Part shown: one piece after another, positions 37,575 through 48,780 of the stretch | Numbering within the stretch: position 1 is the stretch's first letter | Layout: each line of letters starts with the position of its first letter | Assembly (NCBI GenBank): GCA_963277665.1 | Contig: OY728122.1 | Coordinates: 1,549,894,868 to 1,549,958,867 of the forward strand | Direction: 5' to 3' | From: Viscum album | Lineage: Eukaryota > Streptophyta > Magnoliopsida > Santalales > Viscaceae | DNA length: 64,000 nt | Program-made: the position numbers and the translations under genes | The notes under the pieces: model-generated | Seen by the model: the letters and a program-made list of their open reading frames with translations, nothing else | What the model was told of the DNA's origin: nothing | Database searches by the model: none

Positions 37575-37690
37575 GGTCCACCTCCGGGTACCGCCTCGTC
37601 GTCACATCCACCTCTGGGTACCGTCTTGTCGTGAGGTCCTCCTCCGGGTACCATCTCTTCGTATAGTCCACCTCTAGGTACCGTCCATTC
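37575..37690. repeat. Tandem repeat of about 30 bp in 5' LTR of E
   Basis: Counterpart of the array at 31016-31130, built on CCACCTC.GGGTACCG units. It underlies the 158- and 195-codon minus-strand frames here, which I do not regard as genes. Confidence 0.75.
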
Positions 37691-37850
37691 CTCGAACACT
37701 CGGCCTCTATCAGCACTGCCCGTCGTCTGCAACCAACACAACGAGGTGCGGGCATAGCCCGTGTAGGGGTGAGTATAACGATACTCAGTAGGGACCCCGA
37801 GACCCTCAAGGTCTCATAAACCAACAAGGATAACCACAAAGAAGATCTCA

Positions 37851-38035
37851 ACAGATAACCTCTACTTAGGTATATGCCCATACATATACCTAAGTTATCA
37901 AGTAACCCATCTCAATCATGAGGAAACACAAGGATTGTGAAATCAACGGATAACCACTACCCGGGTATATGCCCATACATATACCTAAGTTAGCAAGTGA
38001 CCCATCTCAATCATGAGGTAAACACAAGGTCAAAA
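37851..38035. repeat. Two tandem units of about 104 bp with hairpin, 5' LTR of E
   Basis: Counterpart of 31290-31475. The stem arms are CTTAGGTATATG (37865-37876) and CATATACCTAAG (37883-37894). Confidence 0.75.
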
Positions 38036-38189
38036 GTCTCAGCTCAAACCAGGATTTTCATTATCGAAACCGTAACTGCTAAAGAGCTCCGTCTCTGGAG
38101 TGTACAGTGGTCCTGTCACGACTTCGAGGTACTGCTCACTAACCTAAGACTGCTGAAGAACTCCACCCATCGAGTACTGCGGGCCAGCT

Positions 38190-38420
38190 GCTACAACCAA
38201 GAGCTCCCATGTGCCGCTACAACCAAGTGCATCTCTGTCGTGGGTCTTCCGCTACAACCAAGCGCTCCAATGTGCCGCTACAACCAAGCGCACCTCTATC
38301 GTGGGTCTGCCGCTACAACCAAGCGCTCCCATGTGCCGCTAAAACCATGCGCACCTCTGTCGTGGGTCTGCCGCTACAACCAAGAACTCCCATGTGCCGC
38401 TACAACCAAGCGCACCTCTG
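38190..38420. repeat. 61-bp tandem array, 5' LTR of E
   Basis: Four units beginning GCTACAACCAAG.GCTCC and ending GTCGTGGGTCTGCC, the last one ending at TCTGTAACACAC. Overlapping plus-strand frames of 168 and 215 codons run through it and reflect the array, not a protein. Confidence 0.88.
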
Positions 38421-38592
38421 TAACACACCGAGTCGTTCGATCAGCAGTCGTCGGGTCTCAGCCAGCTACACGGTATCCGTACTCCGCAAGCTCGTCACTG
38501 GGAGGGTCCGCTCCACGAGCTACAGGTCGATACTCCACGTATCTCAAAGTCCCACGAAGAAGTATCTCAAAGGACCGCCACTTCATAGGGGT

Positions 38593-38990
38593 CTCAACGC
38601 AACAGATGGCGCGTCAATCGGACGCCCGGTCTGTGAGTTATTAGCCTTTTCGTCCGAGGGGCCCGGTTGGTTTCGTGAGCGAACCAAACCCGGCCGTATC
38701 TCAACTGTACCCTGAACTCTCATAGGGTAAACTCATAGGGACCGTTTCTCAACGCGATCACCAACGCCGCTGACGGTTCGTCAAACGGACGTTCTGTCAG
38801 AAAGATATCAGCTTTTCTGTTCCAGGGGCCCGGTTGGATTTAGGGTGCAATCCAATCCCGGCCACTATCCAACAGCATCCAAAACTCGGGTGAAGGATGC
38901 CAAACGCTCCGTATCGTCAATAGGAACGCAACGCATCAGACGGCGCGTCAATCGGACGCCTGGTCTGGATGTTATTGGCTTTTCCGTCTC
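38593..38990. repeat. Triplicated block next to the 5S-like stretch, 5' LTR of E
   Basis: Counterpart of 32007-32404, three diverged units with GCGCGTCAATCGGACGCC as the clearest shared run. Confidence 0.7.
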
Positions 38991-39001
38991 ACACCCACCC
39001 T

Positions 39002-39071
39002 GGGAAACTTCCCAGGAGGTCACCCATCCTGATCACTACTCTAGGCCAAGCACGCTTAACTATGGAGTTTT
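39002..39071 (-). other. 5S rRNA-like segment in 5' LTR of element E
   Basis: The minus strand reads AACTCCATAGTTAAGCGTGC, TTGGCCTAGAGTAGTGATCA and GGATGGGTGACCTCCTGGGA. This matches the 3' half of plant 5S rRNA including AGTTAAGCGTGCTTGG and GGATGGGTGACCTCCTGGGA, the sequences that serve as the polymerase III internal control region in 5S genes. It lies about 2.0 kb inside the LTR in the sense direction. Known Cassandra-type TRIM elements carry 5S-derived LTR promoters; finding this in a gag- and chromodomain-bearing element with 3.9-kb LTRs is a different setting. Promoter activity is inferred only. Confidence 0.87.
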
Positions 39072-39189
39072 AACCACGTAGCCTCCCGAAAAAGAAGATG
39101 TACCTTGAGTATAGTATACCGAAACGACCGTCTCGATCCAAGGATCGCGTTGCCGCTGACGGCGAGTCGTTTGGAGGCCCGTAGCCCAT

Positions 39190-39860
39190 GATATAAGCGA
39201 AAAACCGATACCCGTCCGAAACCGGGGGGTCTGGGCCCGAACCGACCCGGCCCGACCCCCCCTGGTCCGGCCCGAAACGGGTCGACCTGACCCAGTGCAA
39301 CTGGACCCGGCCCGGCGCGGCGGCGCGGCCGGCGCGGCCCGGCGTGGGGGCGTGGCCTGGGCGCCGCACGTGCGCCGCACGCGGGGGGTAAACTCCCCCC
39401 GGGTTTTGTGGATCTCGGCCGGCCTTAGGCCAGCCGTTTTCCTTTCACACGCGGGACCCGCGGGTCCCACCTCCTAAGCAAACCGGCGGCCGACCGGCCG
39501 CCTTCCACCCTTCCGCCGCGGCCCGATGGCTGCGGCTCTTCTGATCTCCGGCGGCCGGCGAGGCCGGCCGCCTCTGGCTGCTCCGCCGCGGCCGAGCTGG
39601 CCGCGGCTCTTCATTAACCGCTGGCAGCCGGTTTTCCGGCCGCCCCTTCCAGCTCTGTCGCGGCTCAAGCCGCGACCCTTGTTCGATTGGCACGACGCGA
39701 CAGCGCCACACCCCACCGCCGTGGCCCGACTCCGGCCACGGTCTCTTCGACTACCTTCGACGCGATGCGACGGCGTCGCGTTCTTGAAATCTTTCCACGG
39801 CGCGGCGTGACGGCGCCGCGCGTATCTTCCGCATTAAACCGCATGAACCCGTGTGGTGCG
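39190..39860. other. Extremely GC/CpG-rich segment, 5' LTR of E
   Basis: Counterpart of 32600-33250, with a shorter GGCGCGG stretch near 39300-39350, about 55 additional bases at 39565-39625 and about 12 at 39800. Open frames on both strands are by-products of composition. Confidence 0.8.
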
Positions 39861-40497
39861 ACGGCACCACGCCCTTCCGAACCATTCCACAAAAAATCAA
39901 CACGAAGTAAAAGAGGAGGATCGGCCGGGTTTGTACGGTCCGAACTCCTCACGTTATAAGGATAGCAATCGGCCTTTAACGAATAATAAACATTCACAAT
40001 CTTTTTAGATTAAATAAAAAGATTTTAAAATCAAGGCCCGACAAATATAAACAATCAAGTTCGAAGAAAGATCCACATAACTTTAAAAAAAAATTACCAC
40101 GAAGAATTTTCAAGTCGAAATTCTCGAACAAATATAAACAATTGAAACAAACCCCTACCTCGGTTCAAGTGCGGAGCATGTCAACAAACCGCGGAAGACA
40201 AGCGTCGCAGAGGTCGGGCATAGCGGTAATCGTTCGTCGATTCCGTTGACGTAGAGGTACGTCCGAAGAGGTACGTCGTTGGTGAATCTTCGTAAGCCGA
40301 CGAAGAAAGTCCGAGGAGGAAGCGGCGTTCCCTTTCGTTGACACGGAAGGCGTCATCGATCTTCGGAAACAATCCGGCTAGGAAGAAGAGAGAAGCGGCG
40401 TTCTTGAGTGTTCTTCGTGTTCTTCGTCAAAGTTGAGGATGGTAGAGAGAGCTTCTCAAATCCTCTCAAGTGGCAAAAGAAACCAACCCCAAAATGA

Positions 40498-40521
40498 TAA
40501 AATAAGCTTAAGCTTATTTTA
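40498..40521. other. 24-bp perfect palindrome, 5' LTR of E
   Basis: Same palindrome as at 33863-33886 (TAAAATAAGCTT and its complement). Confidence 0.8.
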
Positions 40522-41086
40522 TTACACAACCTCCCTCTTAGAATTTCAAAGGTTTGAAATTTAAAACATCTCACCTCAATTAATTATTCCAAGAGTCAAA
40601 CATTAATTAAAGTGAGTTAAAGGGGAGTTTTAAAAAGAGGAGGTGAAGAGTTAGGGTTCGTGTGGGCCCCACCACACTTAATCCTCTCAAGGGAGGTTAA
40701 GTGGACGTGGGTCCCACCCCTAACTCCCTTTGGGAGGAGTTAACCAACAAGTTAAAAATAAAATGTGTTTCCACATTTTATTTAACTTTATTTTAAAAAC
40801 CCAAAAACTTACTCTCAACCCGCAATAAACGCAACCTCGAAAAAGGTCTCCTTAAGCGAATATCGGTGCTGCGAGTTCATCGGTGCCTTCAGAATTCGAT
40901 TCCGGGCAACGGTTCAAAAGATAGAAATTCCCGCTCGCTCGTTCACTAAACGTACCCGAGCCAAACTTCGGAAATTAATTCTGGGCACACCAGGCCTCGG
41001 AATCAGGCGCCGTCAGAAACTGCGTTCTTGTAAAATTACAAAGAAAATTAAGAAAAAAATTTCCTTGAAATTTCCGGGTCTTTACA

Positions 41087-41091
41087 GTGGC
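41087..41091. other. Target-site duplication of element E, right copy
   Basis: gtggc, identical to 30626-30630, directly after the terminal CA of element E. Confidence 0.93.
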
Positions 41092-42863
41092 CATTATGAT
41101 GGCACTGTATTTATATATGACATATATTGTTTTTATATTGTCTTTATTCTTTTATAATTTCCATTTATTTCATACCTTTATGGTTTCCATTATGGGTAAA
41201 CGTGATAATTTCATTTGAGGAAGTGAGGACTACCGCCCCCTCAAAGTGATATGACTTGTTCATACCATATGTGGAACATATAATGGATATATTTAATGAT
41301 ATTATATACGATACAATAATGGAATTATAACACTACTATGTATCATTATGTTTTAATTCCATTAAATATGAAAAAGAAATGGAATCAGTGTTCATGCGTA
41401 TGTACGACTTACTGTCTCCATGAATGGTGAATTTCATTTCTTACCTCCAAATGTTATGTACTATTATATATACATTTATATACTGGATATATATATGATA
41501 TATATGATATCTAAATAATTAATTTCACTATGGATATAAAGAACTATTGACCACGTGGAGAACTTGTAAATATGAGGTGTTCATTTTTGACACAAGTACC
41601 AAATATCGAAAAAATGAACGTTATTAACTTAAATGATTACATAATGATTATAACATGGTAATAAGTGATATAAAAGGAATAATAAACATGAAAAATGTTC
41701 TTAAGCAAGTAGAAATTAACTTTAGTTTATTATTCAGGAGATTAAAGAATGATCTAGTCCAGTCATACACGAGGTAAGGGACTTCGTCTCAATCTCCTTT
41801 CATTGAGGAATATTTTTATTTAATACACAACATTCTTTTATATTCCATATAAACACCCTTGACTTTTCAAAGGGAATATTTTTCTATGAAGAATTTTACT
41901 AAATGAAAAAAATGAATGTTTCTTTTAACATAAGAGGTGACAATGACCTTTTCCACCGCCATGAGTATTATATGATCTTTGCTTCCTCAACTAGATGTAC
42001 TATTTTTAAAAGAAAACAAATTTAATATACTCTTTTATGTATTTTGGTATTGAAAATGGTTTTGATAAGTGATTTTTTATGTTAATATATTAATGTGATA
42101 TATTGTGACTGAAATGTGGAAATGTTTTCTTTCCTTTATATTTGTTTTATGCCTTATTATTTTATAATGGTAATTGGACATGTTATGGGTGGTTACGTGA
42201 TAAAACAAATGATGGGTGGTTCCGTGAATACCAGTATGGGTGCTTACGTTATAACCTCCAATGCATTGGATATGGAAGTCGGCCATATGGCTATTCCATT
42301 TAGTGATATCTATGGAAGTCAACCGTATGTTTATTCCATTTAAGTATGTTTATATCCCAAGTTTCCTTTATATGTTATTTGTTCTTTATATGGGGTTTAT
42401 GGTAATATTTTGGTTACAAAAGGGTAATTCATGTTCTTTTATTCAGTGAAGAGTATTTAATACTTCATAAAGGTGAAAAGTATTACTTATGTTAAAGTAT
42501 TCGTGGTTTACTTGTTGTTTTGAAAAACTAACAGTTTTCCTTCTTAGTGTATCCCTTACTGAGATTTTTATGCTCATCCCATGTTTTTGAAATGTTTTTC
42601 ACAGGACATAATGTGGAATAGGGTCACGGGTGGGATCAAGTAAAATTCATGATATCTTAAACATGGAACTAGAAATGACTCTTTTTTTCAAGAGTTCATG
42701 TTTTGTAAAAAAAATGGAAATTGTGTAGAAGTGTCTACTTTGTAATCTTTTGAGATGTAATAGTTATGTCCTAATTCTCTAAAACTCTAAACCTGAAAAG
42801 ATTCTCAATGTGAATTATTCATTTAATTCAATATTATGTAAGGTTTAAGGTTGGGTCCTTATA
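41092..42863 (+). repeat. 3' LTR of element D, second part
   Basis: Continuation of the LTR interrupted at 30630. From about 41974 it matches the 5' LTR again (for example CTCTTTTATGTATTTTGGTA at 42033 and 25258), ending CCTTATA. The first 880 bases have no counterpart in the 5' LTR but match the LTR of element G: the motif at 41390, a run near 41735 against 58630, and others. At 42188-42262 about three units of ATGGGTGGTTACGT type and at 42271-42342 two units ending ATTCCATTT form short tandem repeats. Confidence 0.82.
41390..41424 (+). promoter_or_regulatory. GTACGTAC-type motif in 3' LTR of element D (decayed)
   Basis: CATGCGTATGTACGACTTAC followed by TGTCTCCATG, a mutated form of the motif at 58111 and 58299. 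A weaker partner lies about 180 bases upstream (41218-41250, GAGGACTACCGCCCCCTC). Confidence 0.4.
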
Positions 42864-43251
42864 TTGTAATTATTAAATTATAGTAATTCTGTAGTTCATA
42901 GAATATTTTTGGAACTTAGAAGGGGGTTTCTTGTGAGTTCTAAGACATATGTCATTATAACAATCCTTAATTCACCACTTGTGTTTTGGGAAAGGATTCT
43001 TAAGGAATAATTTGATCTAATTCAATCTTTTTTATTTCTTTTGATATATAAAGGATGAAATCTAAATCATAATATCTTATCTTATTGGAATAATTTTCCC
43101 ATTTCTCTTGTTTAAGATGTTTATCTGAGTAATAATTTTGTGTATTTAATTTCTTTTTATGATTTTTGGTGGCAGCATGCCTCTGAGAAGTCATTTGACT
43201 AGGATCTCAAAAAAACCCAAGAACCAAATAGAACGAATCCTCTCACTTTAA
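42864..43251 (+). pseudogene. Leader and first 24 gag codons of element C
   Basis: The leader resembles 14610-14944 of element B (for example TGATCTAATTCAATC against TGATCTGATTCTAG). The gag frame opens at ATG 43177 with MPLRSHLTRISKKPKNQIER and ends at TAA where element F begins at 43252. Element B has the same start (PLRSQLNRS). The rest of gag lies at 53576 onward, on the far side of element F. Confidence 0.7.
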
Positions 43252-46036
43252 TGACCCATAATATTATCAATGAAATTTTACCTTCTTATAATTTTGTTGA
43301 ATAGTATAAATCACAAACATCAAATTGATAAATCAATAAAAAAATTATTCTAAAAAGTGAATAATTATATAATTGGTATTTATAGACATTAAGAAACCTA
43401 TACTGCTGGAATAGTTTCATGACCACCAGAATAGTAATATTTCTATTAGGAATAGTAATCTGGCCAATAGAATAGTAGCCTCATGTATGAAATCATAAAA
43501 TTATTTTACTCATCTCACAAATTAATATATGATATAATTAAAATATATTTAATGTATATAATTATTTTTAAAAATTATTAATTATGCTTTCATACATTGG
43601 AAAAAAAATTATTTACAATATTATAATTATATATTTATATAAAAGAAAATTTAAATTTATTAAATATATTCATAAATTAAAATTATTTTTTACTTTAATT
43701 ATAATATAATCTTTTGAGACATTAATTAATTTTTCAGAGGGCTAAAGTCAAATATATTATTGAAATATGTATTTCTAGAATAAATGATTATTTTTTTAAA
43801 AATTAAATTTCTCATATTTAGGAAATTATTTTCATAAAATAGAATCCATTTTTAAATCTGCACTTTAAAAAATGGTTTAGCTAAATTTTTTGGATTCTTC
43901 TAAAAAAATGTAATTCTAATTGAATAGATAAATATATTAATTTAAAGTATAAGGTTAATAATTGAAATTTGGAGTCATTGATGATGTTTAACAAATTTAA
44001 CAACCATAATATAGAACTCTATTTAATTATTTAATATATTTATTAATAAAGATAATAAATATAGATTTTATTGATCCAAAATTATAATATAATCAAAATA
44101 ATAATTACAAATATCCCTCTCATCCCCCAATAAATATTACCCTTCACCACATTTTCTTGTCACCTTCATTGACTTTTATTTTAATAAATTATATACTATT
44201 ACCTTTCAAATCTTATTCCCAACATTTATAAGCATATGTTTTCAATAAAATTCTTGACCCATGTAACCAAAGGTGGTTCTAAAGTAGAATATATTCAAGA
44301 GGTAAAATACCCCATCATTCTCCTTTATTTTATTTTATTTTATTATTATCTTCTCACCTACCTTATCCAATGTGGCATGATAACTCCACCATAAAATATT
44401 TTATGGATTGTTATGGGGATAATGGAATACCCATCAAAAAATCTATTCTCTTCACCTTTTATTCAAAATAAATTAAAACAACATATGTATTATATCGATT
44501 CACCACCTTTGTGGGTGATATATTTTCATCTTCCATTACCATCTTCAAGGATGGTCATAAAACCAATATAATGTTTAAAATAGATTTTAATATTCATATT
44601 ATAACTTTTTTAACATTCTAGAACTAATTTATAGGCATTAATATTTAATTAAAAAATATATTTTGTGATGGATGGGAAAATGACCATAATAAACTAAAAA
44701 ATTACTATTAACATTTTTTAATGAATCAGTATCATATTAAAAAAAGTAATATAATAAAAATAAAATTTATTTAGCTTCCATACTAAGATAAAATATCAAT
44801 TCAAGAGAATTATTATCATACATGTGAACTGATCATAAGTACTATGAAAAAAACAATTCCAGAAAGACCCATTTGAACTCTGTTGCACCCCAAAATGGAT
44901 ATAAACAAACTTAATAAAATTAAAATAAATCAAATAAATGTATATGTTATTATGTATTTTTTAATAAATGAACCAAATTTTATTATCTAGGATATTAATT
45001 TTATCTGAAGAAATAATTCTCACATAAGGTTAAGGGAATCTGGAACAAAACTCCCTTTTATTGGGTTATACCTATTTCATTGAAGATTTAAGTGTGGATA
45101 ATCCTTTCATGCTCATTGAATATAATTCCATTGTTCTTCCATATTATTTTCAGAGATATACATAGTTATAACTGGGGTTATAACAAATATAAATATTTTC
45201 CAAATGAAATAATCTTTCCAAAAACAAATCTTGACTTCTCTATAGATGGATTCACATTCACTCGAGATGGATGATTCTTGAACCAATTGTGTTTTTTCAT
45301 TTTTCTTTTTGAAACACAAACAATTAATAATCAATGTATTATTTTTCAAATTCATACGAAATTCATTCCTTTCCATGTGATATTTTTTGACTATGATTGT
45401 TACAAGTTTTCAATGGCATGCATTATTATGTAAATCTATGATGTGGTAAGACATACAAGAATTATATTTCCCTCAATTACATGGTAAATGTCATGTATCT
45501 CATTAGATATTTTTCAATTCTTTTGAACATTATGATATATTTTTTCACAATAAGGATGTTATGGTTATTCACATATGTTACACGTGATCATGATGCTTGA
45601 TTTAATCCCATCTATGTGTGGTATTTTTCCAGTTTTACAAGATGATTTATTTTTATTCATTTACCCATTTCATGCATTTATCTGATGTTTAATCTCATGA
45701 TTATTATGATGATCCAATACATATGCTAGGATGACAATGATTATACTATGTCATGATATATTTATTCATGTCCTTCTTCATTATCTTAATAGGGTTTTAG
45801 CTCAACCATTTCCATAAAGGATATCCTTATGTGACTATATGTACTAACAAAAAAATTGATTTATAATGATAATGAAGATTTTATAAAATTGATATATATA
45901 TTTTATTATGTATAACTTATATAAGGTCCTAATTTCCCTGGAAACTAAACCATTGGTTTTAGGATTTGTAACACTATTATGATGCTTATCTATAGAATTA
46001 TGTAATAATCATGTATGAAAATGTAGGGAATCTATT
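43252..46036 (+). repeat. 5' LTR of element F (2785 bp)
   Basis: Begins TGACCCATAAT and ends just before a decayed primer-binding site. It shares ordered runs with 50791-53575, such as CGATTCACCACCTTTGTGGG near 44495 (CGATTCACCGCCTTTGTGG near 52040) and ATGTATGAAAATGTAGGG at the end. Open frames inside (45092-45376) are not genes. Confidence 0.85.
43408..43480 (+). repeat. Short tandem repeats (about 20 bp) in 5' LTR of F
   Basis: Four imperfect units of GGAATAGTAATCTGGCCAAT type. The other LTR has the same array at 50947-51021. Confidence 0.65.
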
Positions 46037-46038
46037 GT

Positions 46039-46049
46039 TGATATCGGAT
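46039..46049 (+). other. Primer-binding site of element F (decayed)
   Basis: TGATATCGGAT, against TGGTATCAGAG for initiator tRNA-Met. The mismatches are all G-to-A or A-to-G changes except the last base. Position two bases after the LTR supports the call. Confidence 0.55.
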
Positions 46050-46267
46050 CCATGTTTACATAATTTAGGAAATAGAAATTGAGAATTTTATTGGTGACTA
46101 GTCGGATAGGACTTAGTACGTTTAAAATACAAAAATCAGTTTTTTAGAATGATTATAAATATAGGGATCCTATATGATTTTACTTTAGTGTTAATTATAT
46201 TAAATAATAAATTATTTAATCATGATTTATTGAAACACCTTTTGTTCAAGATTATATATTTTATAAA

Positions 46268-47340
46268 ATGACTAGAACTAGGGGAAACAATGGAATCAAG
46301 TTTTATATTGGATAATTTAGTGATTTACTGAATGAAATCTCAAATGCATTGGGTTGTGGAGTCCATAACTTCATGAAATTCTTACCTAGTTATCCCAGGT
46401 TATGAATATTCAAATCAATCCTTAAAAACATCCATGTTCACTCAATAATGTACAACTATCCAATGAGTCCTTTGTGCGATAATTTCCATTGAAATTTAGT
46501 GAATCTACTGATCGACTTATTGCGGAAAAGTTTGTTAACTATATGGAGTATTTATTTTTACTTCCACATTACTATCAGAGGGATAAAGTGACTCTAGGTG
46601 TTTATCATTCATATGGACCGACAGATCGATGATGTGAATTGATAAATAATACCTAGAAGAAGGATTAAATATTACACATGAAGTGGGATGAATTAAGAAA
46701 ATATTTATTAATATGTAATTCCATTTAAATCTTAATATAGAGATAGAGATAAAATTTATAGATCGAATAAAAATTGATTTCTGATCATTGAAAACAAATA
46801 GAAATTTTTTTAAAATAATATCAATGCATTCCTAAGGTCATGTAACCAAAAATGATATAAAATAGATTGATTTATTAGTGAATTTGAAAAACGACTTGGA
46901 AAGGCTCTATCTATTCGAGACTTTGTGTGTTATGAAGAAAGTTTACTATGTGTTGTAAAAGAGGATATTGATACTGTAGACTGATTTCATGTCTAAAGAG
47001 ATTTGAAATGATTGATGGTGTTTAAAAATGGAGGATATAATGACATTTTTGTAAAGAGATATTTACTAATTCTAGGATTAAAATTTGTGAAGAAGCATCA
47101 AGGGAACTTCCTAAATGTGATTGAAAAATGCATTAAGCGTGGGGGATAACCCACAAAGCTCATGAATGTCAAAGAGACATGAAAAATTGGGCTAATGGGA
47201 TTGAGTAATGGAGAGAACAACCAATTTTTCAATACATTATCTGTATGGAGAAAGGCTACTATGTAGTCCTATTCACTAAACCCTGAGTCTTTGAGGGTAA
47301 TAATCATCACAATCCACCAAATCCAAATGAATAGGGGAAA
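46268..47340 (+). pseudogene. gag remnant of element F
   Basis: Opens at ATG 46268 with MTRTRGNNGIKFYIG before a stop. Capsid fragments follow: MEYLFLLPHYYQRDKVTLGV (about 46541) and MKWDELRKYLL (about 46680), matching the E.IFEVL..DDKVTLA and W.EFK..FL patterns. A decayed zinc knuckle is read near 47110-47170 as PKCD, stop, KMH and HKAHECQRD. Frequent stops and frame changes. Confidence 0.65.
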
Positions 47341-47790
47341 GATAATTCCATCACAACTGTTGAAGTGGATCATGAAAATTACTTCTTATATGGTACAAAT
47401 CATTTTCACTCCGGAATAGAAAAATTATTATCTTTTTTTTATACATTAATTTATATCTAACATGTTTCCAAAACTATTGAATTATATCCCTTATACATTG
47501 AAGTATAGATATCCATAAAATACCTATTTGTGTAATCATTTCAATAGGGGTGTTATACCCTACTCATATTGGTGTATATGGTAATTTTATCCTTTTAAAT
47601 ATCATAATACGTATATTAGTGGAATTTGATGCTATAGTTGAATGGATTGGATCTCATTTTATAGAGCACACATCAATTGTTGGGAAAAATAAAATATCTT
47701 TTCATGTTTTGAAAATTTCTATTGTCCTATAAAAATTCAAGGAAGAACATGAATATAATTTTTAAAGTTAATCAATTGTGTGAGTTTTGA
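47341..47790 (+). pseudogene. Protease region remnant of element F
   Basis: The best support is ILVEFDAIVEWIGSHFIEHT near 47615, matching the conserved LKEFDVILGMDWL block after the protease active site. The DSG/DTG active site itself is not recognisable. Confidence 0.5.
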
Positions 47791-48780
47791 TACCCAGTGG
47801 AGAAGAATACCTCACTAAAATCATTGATTCAATGGTAGGTGTAAATAAGAGTAAATTCTTATTGTAGGGAAATACACAGACGTATATCCTGATGATATAC
47901 CTAAAATTACCTCATACCATGAGGTGTATTTCTCATTAAAAATTATACATAGATATTCTCCTATATCAAAATTTCCCTATAGGTTATACCCAATAAAAAT
48001 TGAGTAGATAAAGATGAAGCTGCTTGAGAAATTTGATAAAGGGTTCATATTCCCTACTAAATCACATTAGGGTGCACCAGTGATCATTATCAAGAAGAAG
48101 GATGGATCAATTTTTCTTTGTATAGACTAATGGGAGCTCAATAAGGTCATCAAAAATTATAATTACCCTCTTCCTTGGTTTGAGGACTTGTTGGATTAAC
48201 TACAAGGAGCATAGTTCTTCTCAATGGAAAATAATCATTGTAGATATCATAGAATGAATGTGAAGAGGGAGCATATTCATAAGACTACTATCCATACACG
48301 GTATAGGAATTATGATTTTTTAGTGATGACCTTGAGAATTAGTAATTCCCCTGAAATATTTAGGGTTTTGATGAATAATGTCTTTATGCACTACCTTGAA
48401 AATATTTTGGTAGTGTTTATCAACAGTATTCTCATCTAATCAAATATAAAGGAGAAACATGAAGTATATCTAAGGATTGTGTTTGAAATATTGAGGAGGA
48501 ATACATTTTATTCCTAGTTCACCAATTGTGACATATATGTGTGACATGTCATATTCTTGGGGCACATGATCACAAGTGATGAAATATCTATGGACCCTTC
48601 AAAAATAAGGGTAACTGAAGAATGTCCAAGATGTACTAGTATAATAAAAATACATAGGTTTCATTGATTGTCCTATAAATAGTGATGTTTTTTGAGCAAT
48701 TTGTCATGATTTATAATCCTCAATTAAATTTAGCACGAAAATGGCTAAAGTATAAAGGATAAAAAAATTTGAAGACCACT
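47791..48780 (+). pseudogene. Reverse transcriptase remnant of element F
   Basis: KLLEKFDKGFIFPTKSH near 48013, GAPVIIIKKKDGSIFLCID (48071-48127), ELNKVIKNYNYPLPWFEDLL, then RNYDFLVMTLRISNSPEIFR (48308-48367) and YLENILVVFINSILI, where the catalytic FIDD box has become FINS (48416-48427). VIFLGHMITSDEISMDPSK follows near 48550. These are the family's RT blocks in order in nearly one frame, with stops at several places. Loss of both box aspartates rules out activity. Confidence 0.8.

Larger units (their letters stand above)
30631..41086 (-). mobile_element. Element E: GC-rich, deletion-derived chromovirus with 5S-like LTR segments
   Basis: A 10.46-kb element bounded by perfect gtggc duplications. 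Two long direct repeats (30631-34452 and 37193-41086) read TGTCACGACCC to TTACA on the plus strand. A perfect TGGTATCAGAG primer-binding site on the minus strand beside 37193 fixes the orientation as minus. The 2.74-kb interior holds gag and the integrase C-terminus with chromodomain, but no protease, RT, RNase H or integrase core. The near-identical LTRs, intact target-site duplication and abundant CpG mark it as the youngest insertion in the window. It must have depended on enzymes from other copies. Confidence 0.93.
37193..41086 (-). repeat. 5' LTR of element E (3894 bp)
   Basis: The upstream LTR in the element's own (minus) orientation, starting TGTAAAGACCC at 41086 and ending GGGTCGTGACA at 37193. 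It carries the same ordered set of internal repeats as 30631-34452 and looks slightly less worn: its 61-bp array is complete and its 5S-like segment keeps the GTGCTTGG of 5S rRNA. Confidence 0.95.
23316..42863 (+). mobile_element. Element D: internally deleted chromovirus carrying a nested insertion
   Basis: The 5' LTR starts TGTAACATCCC at 23316 and the 3' LTR starts with the same bases at 28761. The internal region is only 2.67 kb: primer-binding site, 46 or so gag codons, then a jump into RT at the YIDD box, followed by RNase H, integrase, chromodomain and a polypurine tract. The 3' LTR is interrupted at 30630 by element E and resumes at 41092. Flanking bases (ttttg at 23311, ttgta or tattg after the 3' end) are only loosely similar, so the target-site duplication has decayed or the exact end is uncertain. 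Confidence 0.85.

Noticed and set aside
37294..37881. Long minus-strand open frame (195 codons) in element E
   Set aside because: It lies entirely inside an LTR and runs through 30-bp tandem repeats. The sister LTR does not keep it intact, and it shows no known domain.
37997..38644. Plus-strand open frames of 215 and 168 codons with repeated YNQ peptides
   Set aside because: They run antisense to element E through the 61-bp tandem array, and several overlapping frames are open at once, which is a composition and repeat effect.
39002..39071. A functional 5S rRNA gene
   Set aside because: Only the 3' half is similar, it lies inside an LTR, and the 5' half of 5S rRNA is missing.
45092..45376. 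Opposed small open frames
   Set aside because: They lie within the 5' LTR of element F and are not conserved in the 3' LTR.
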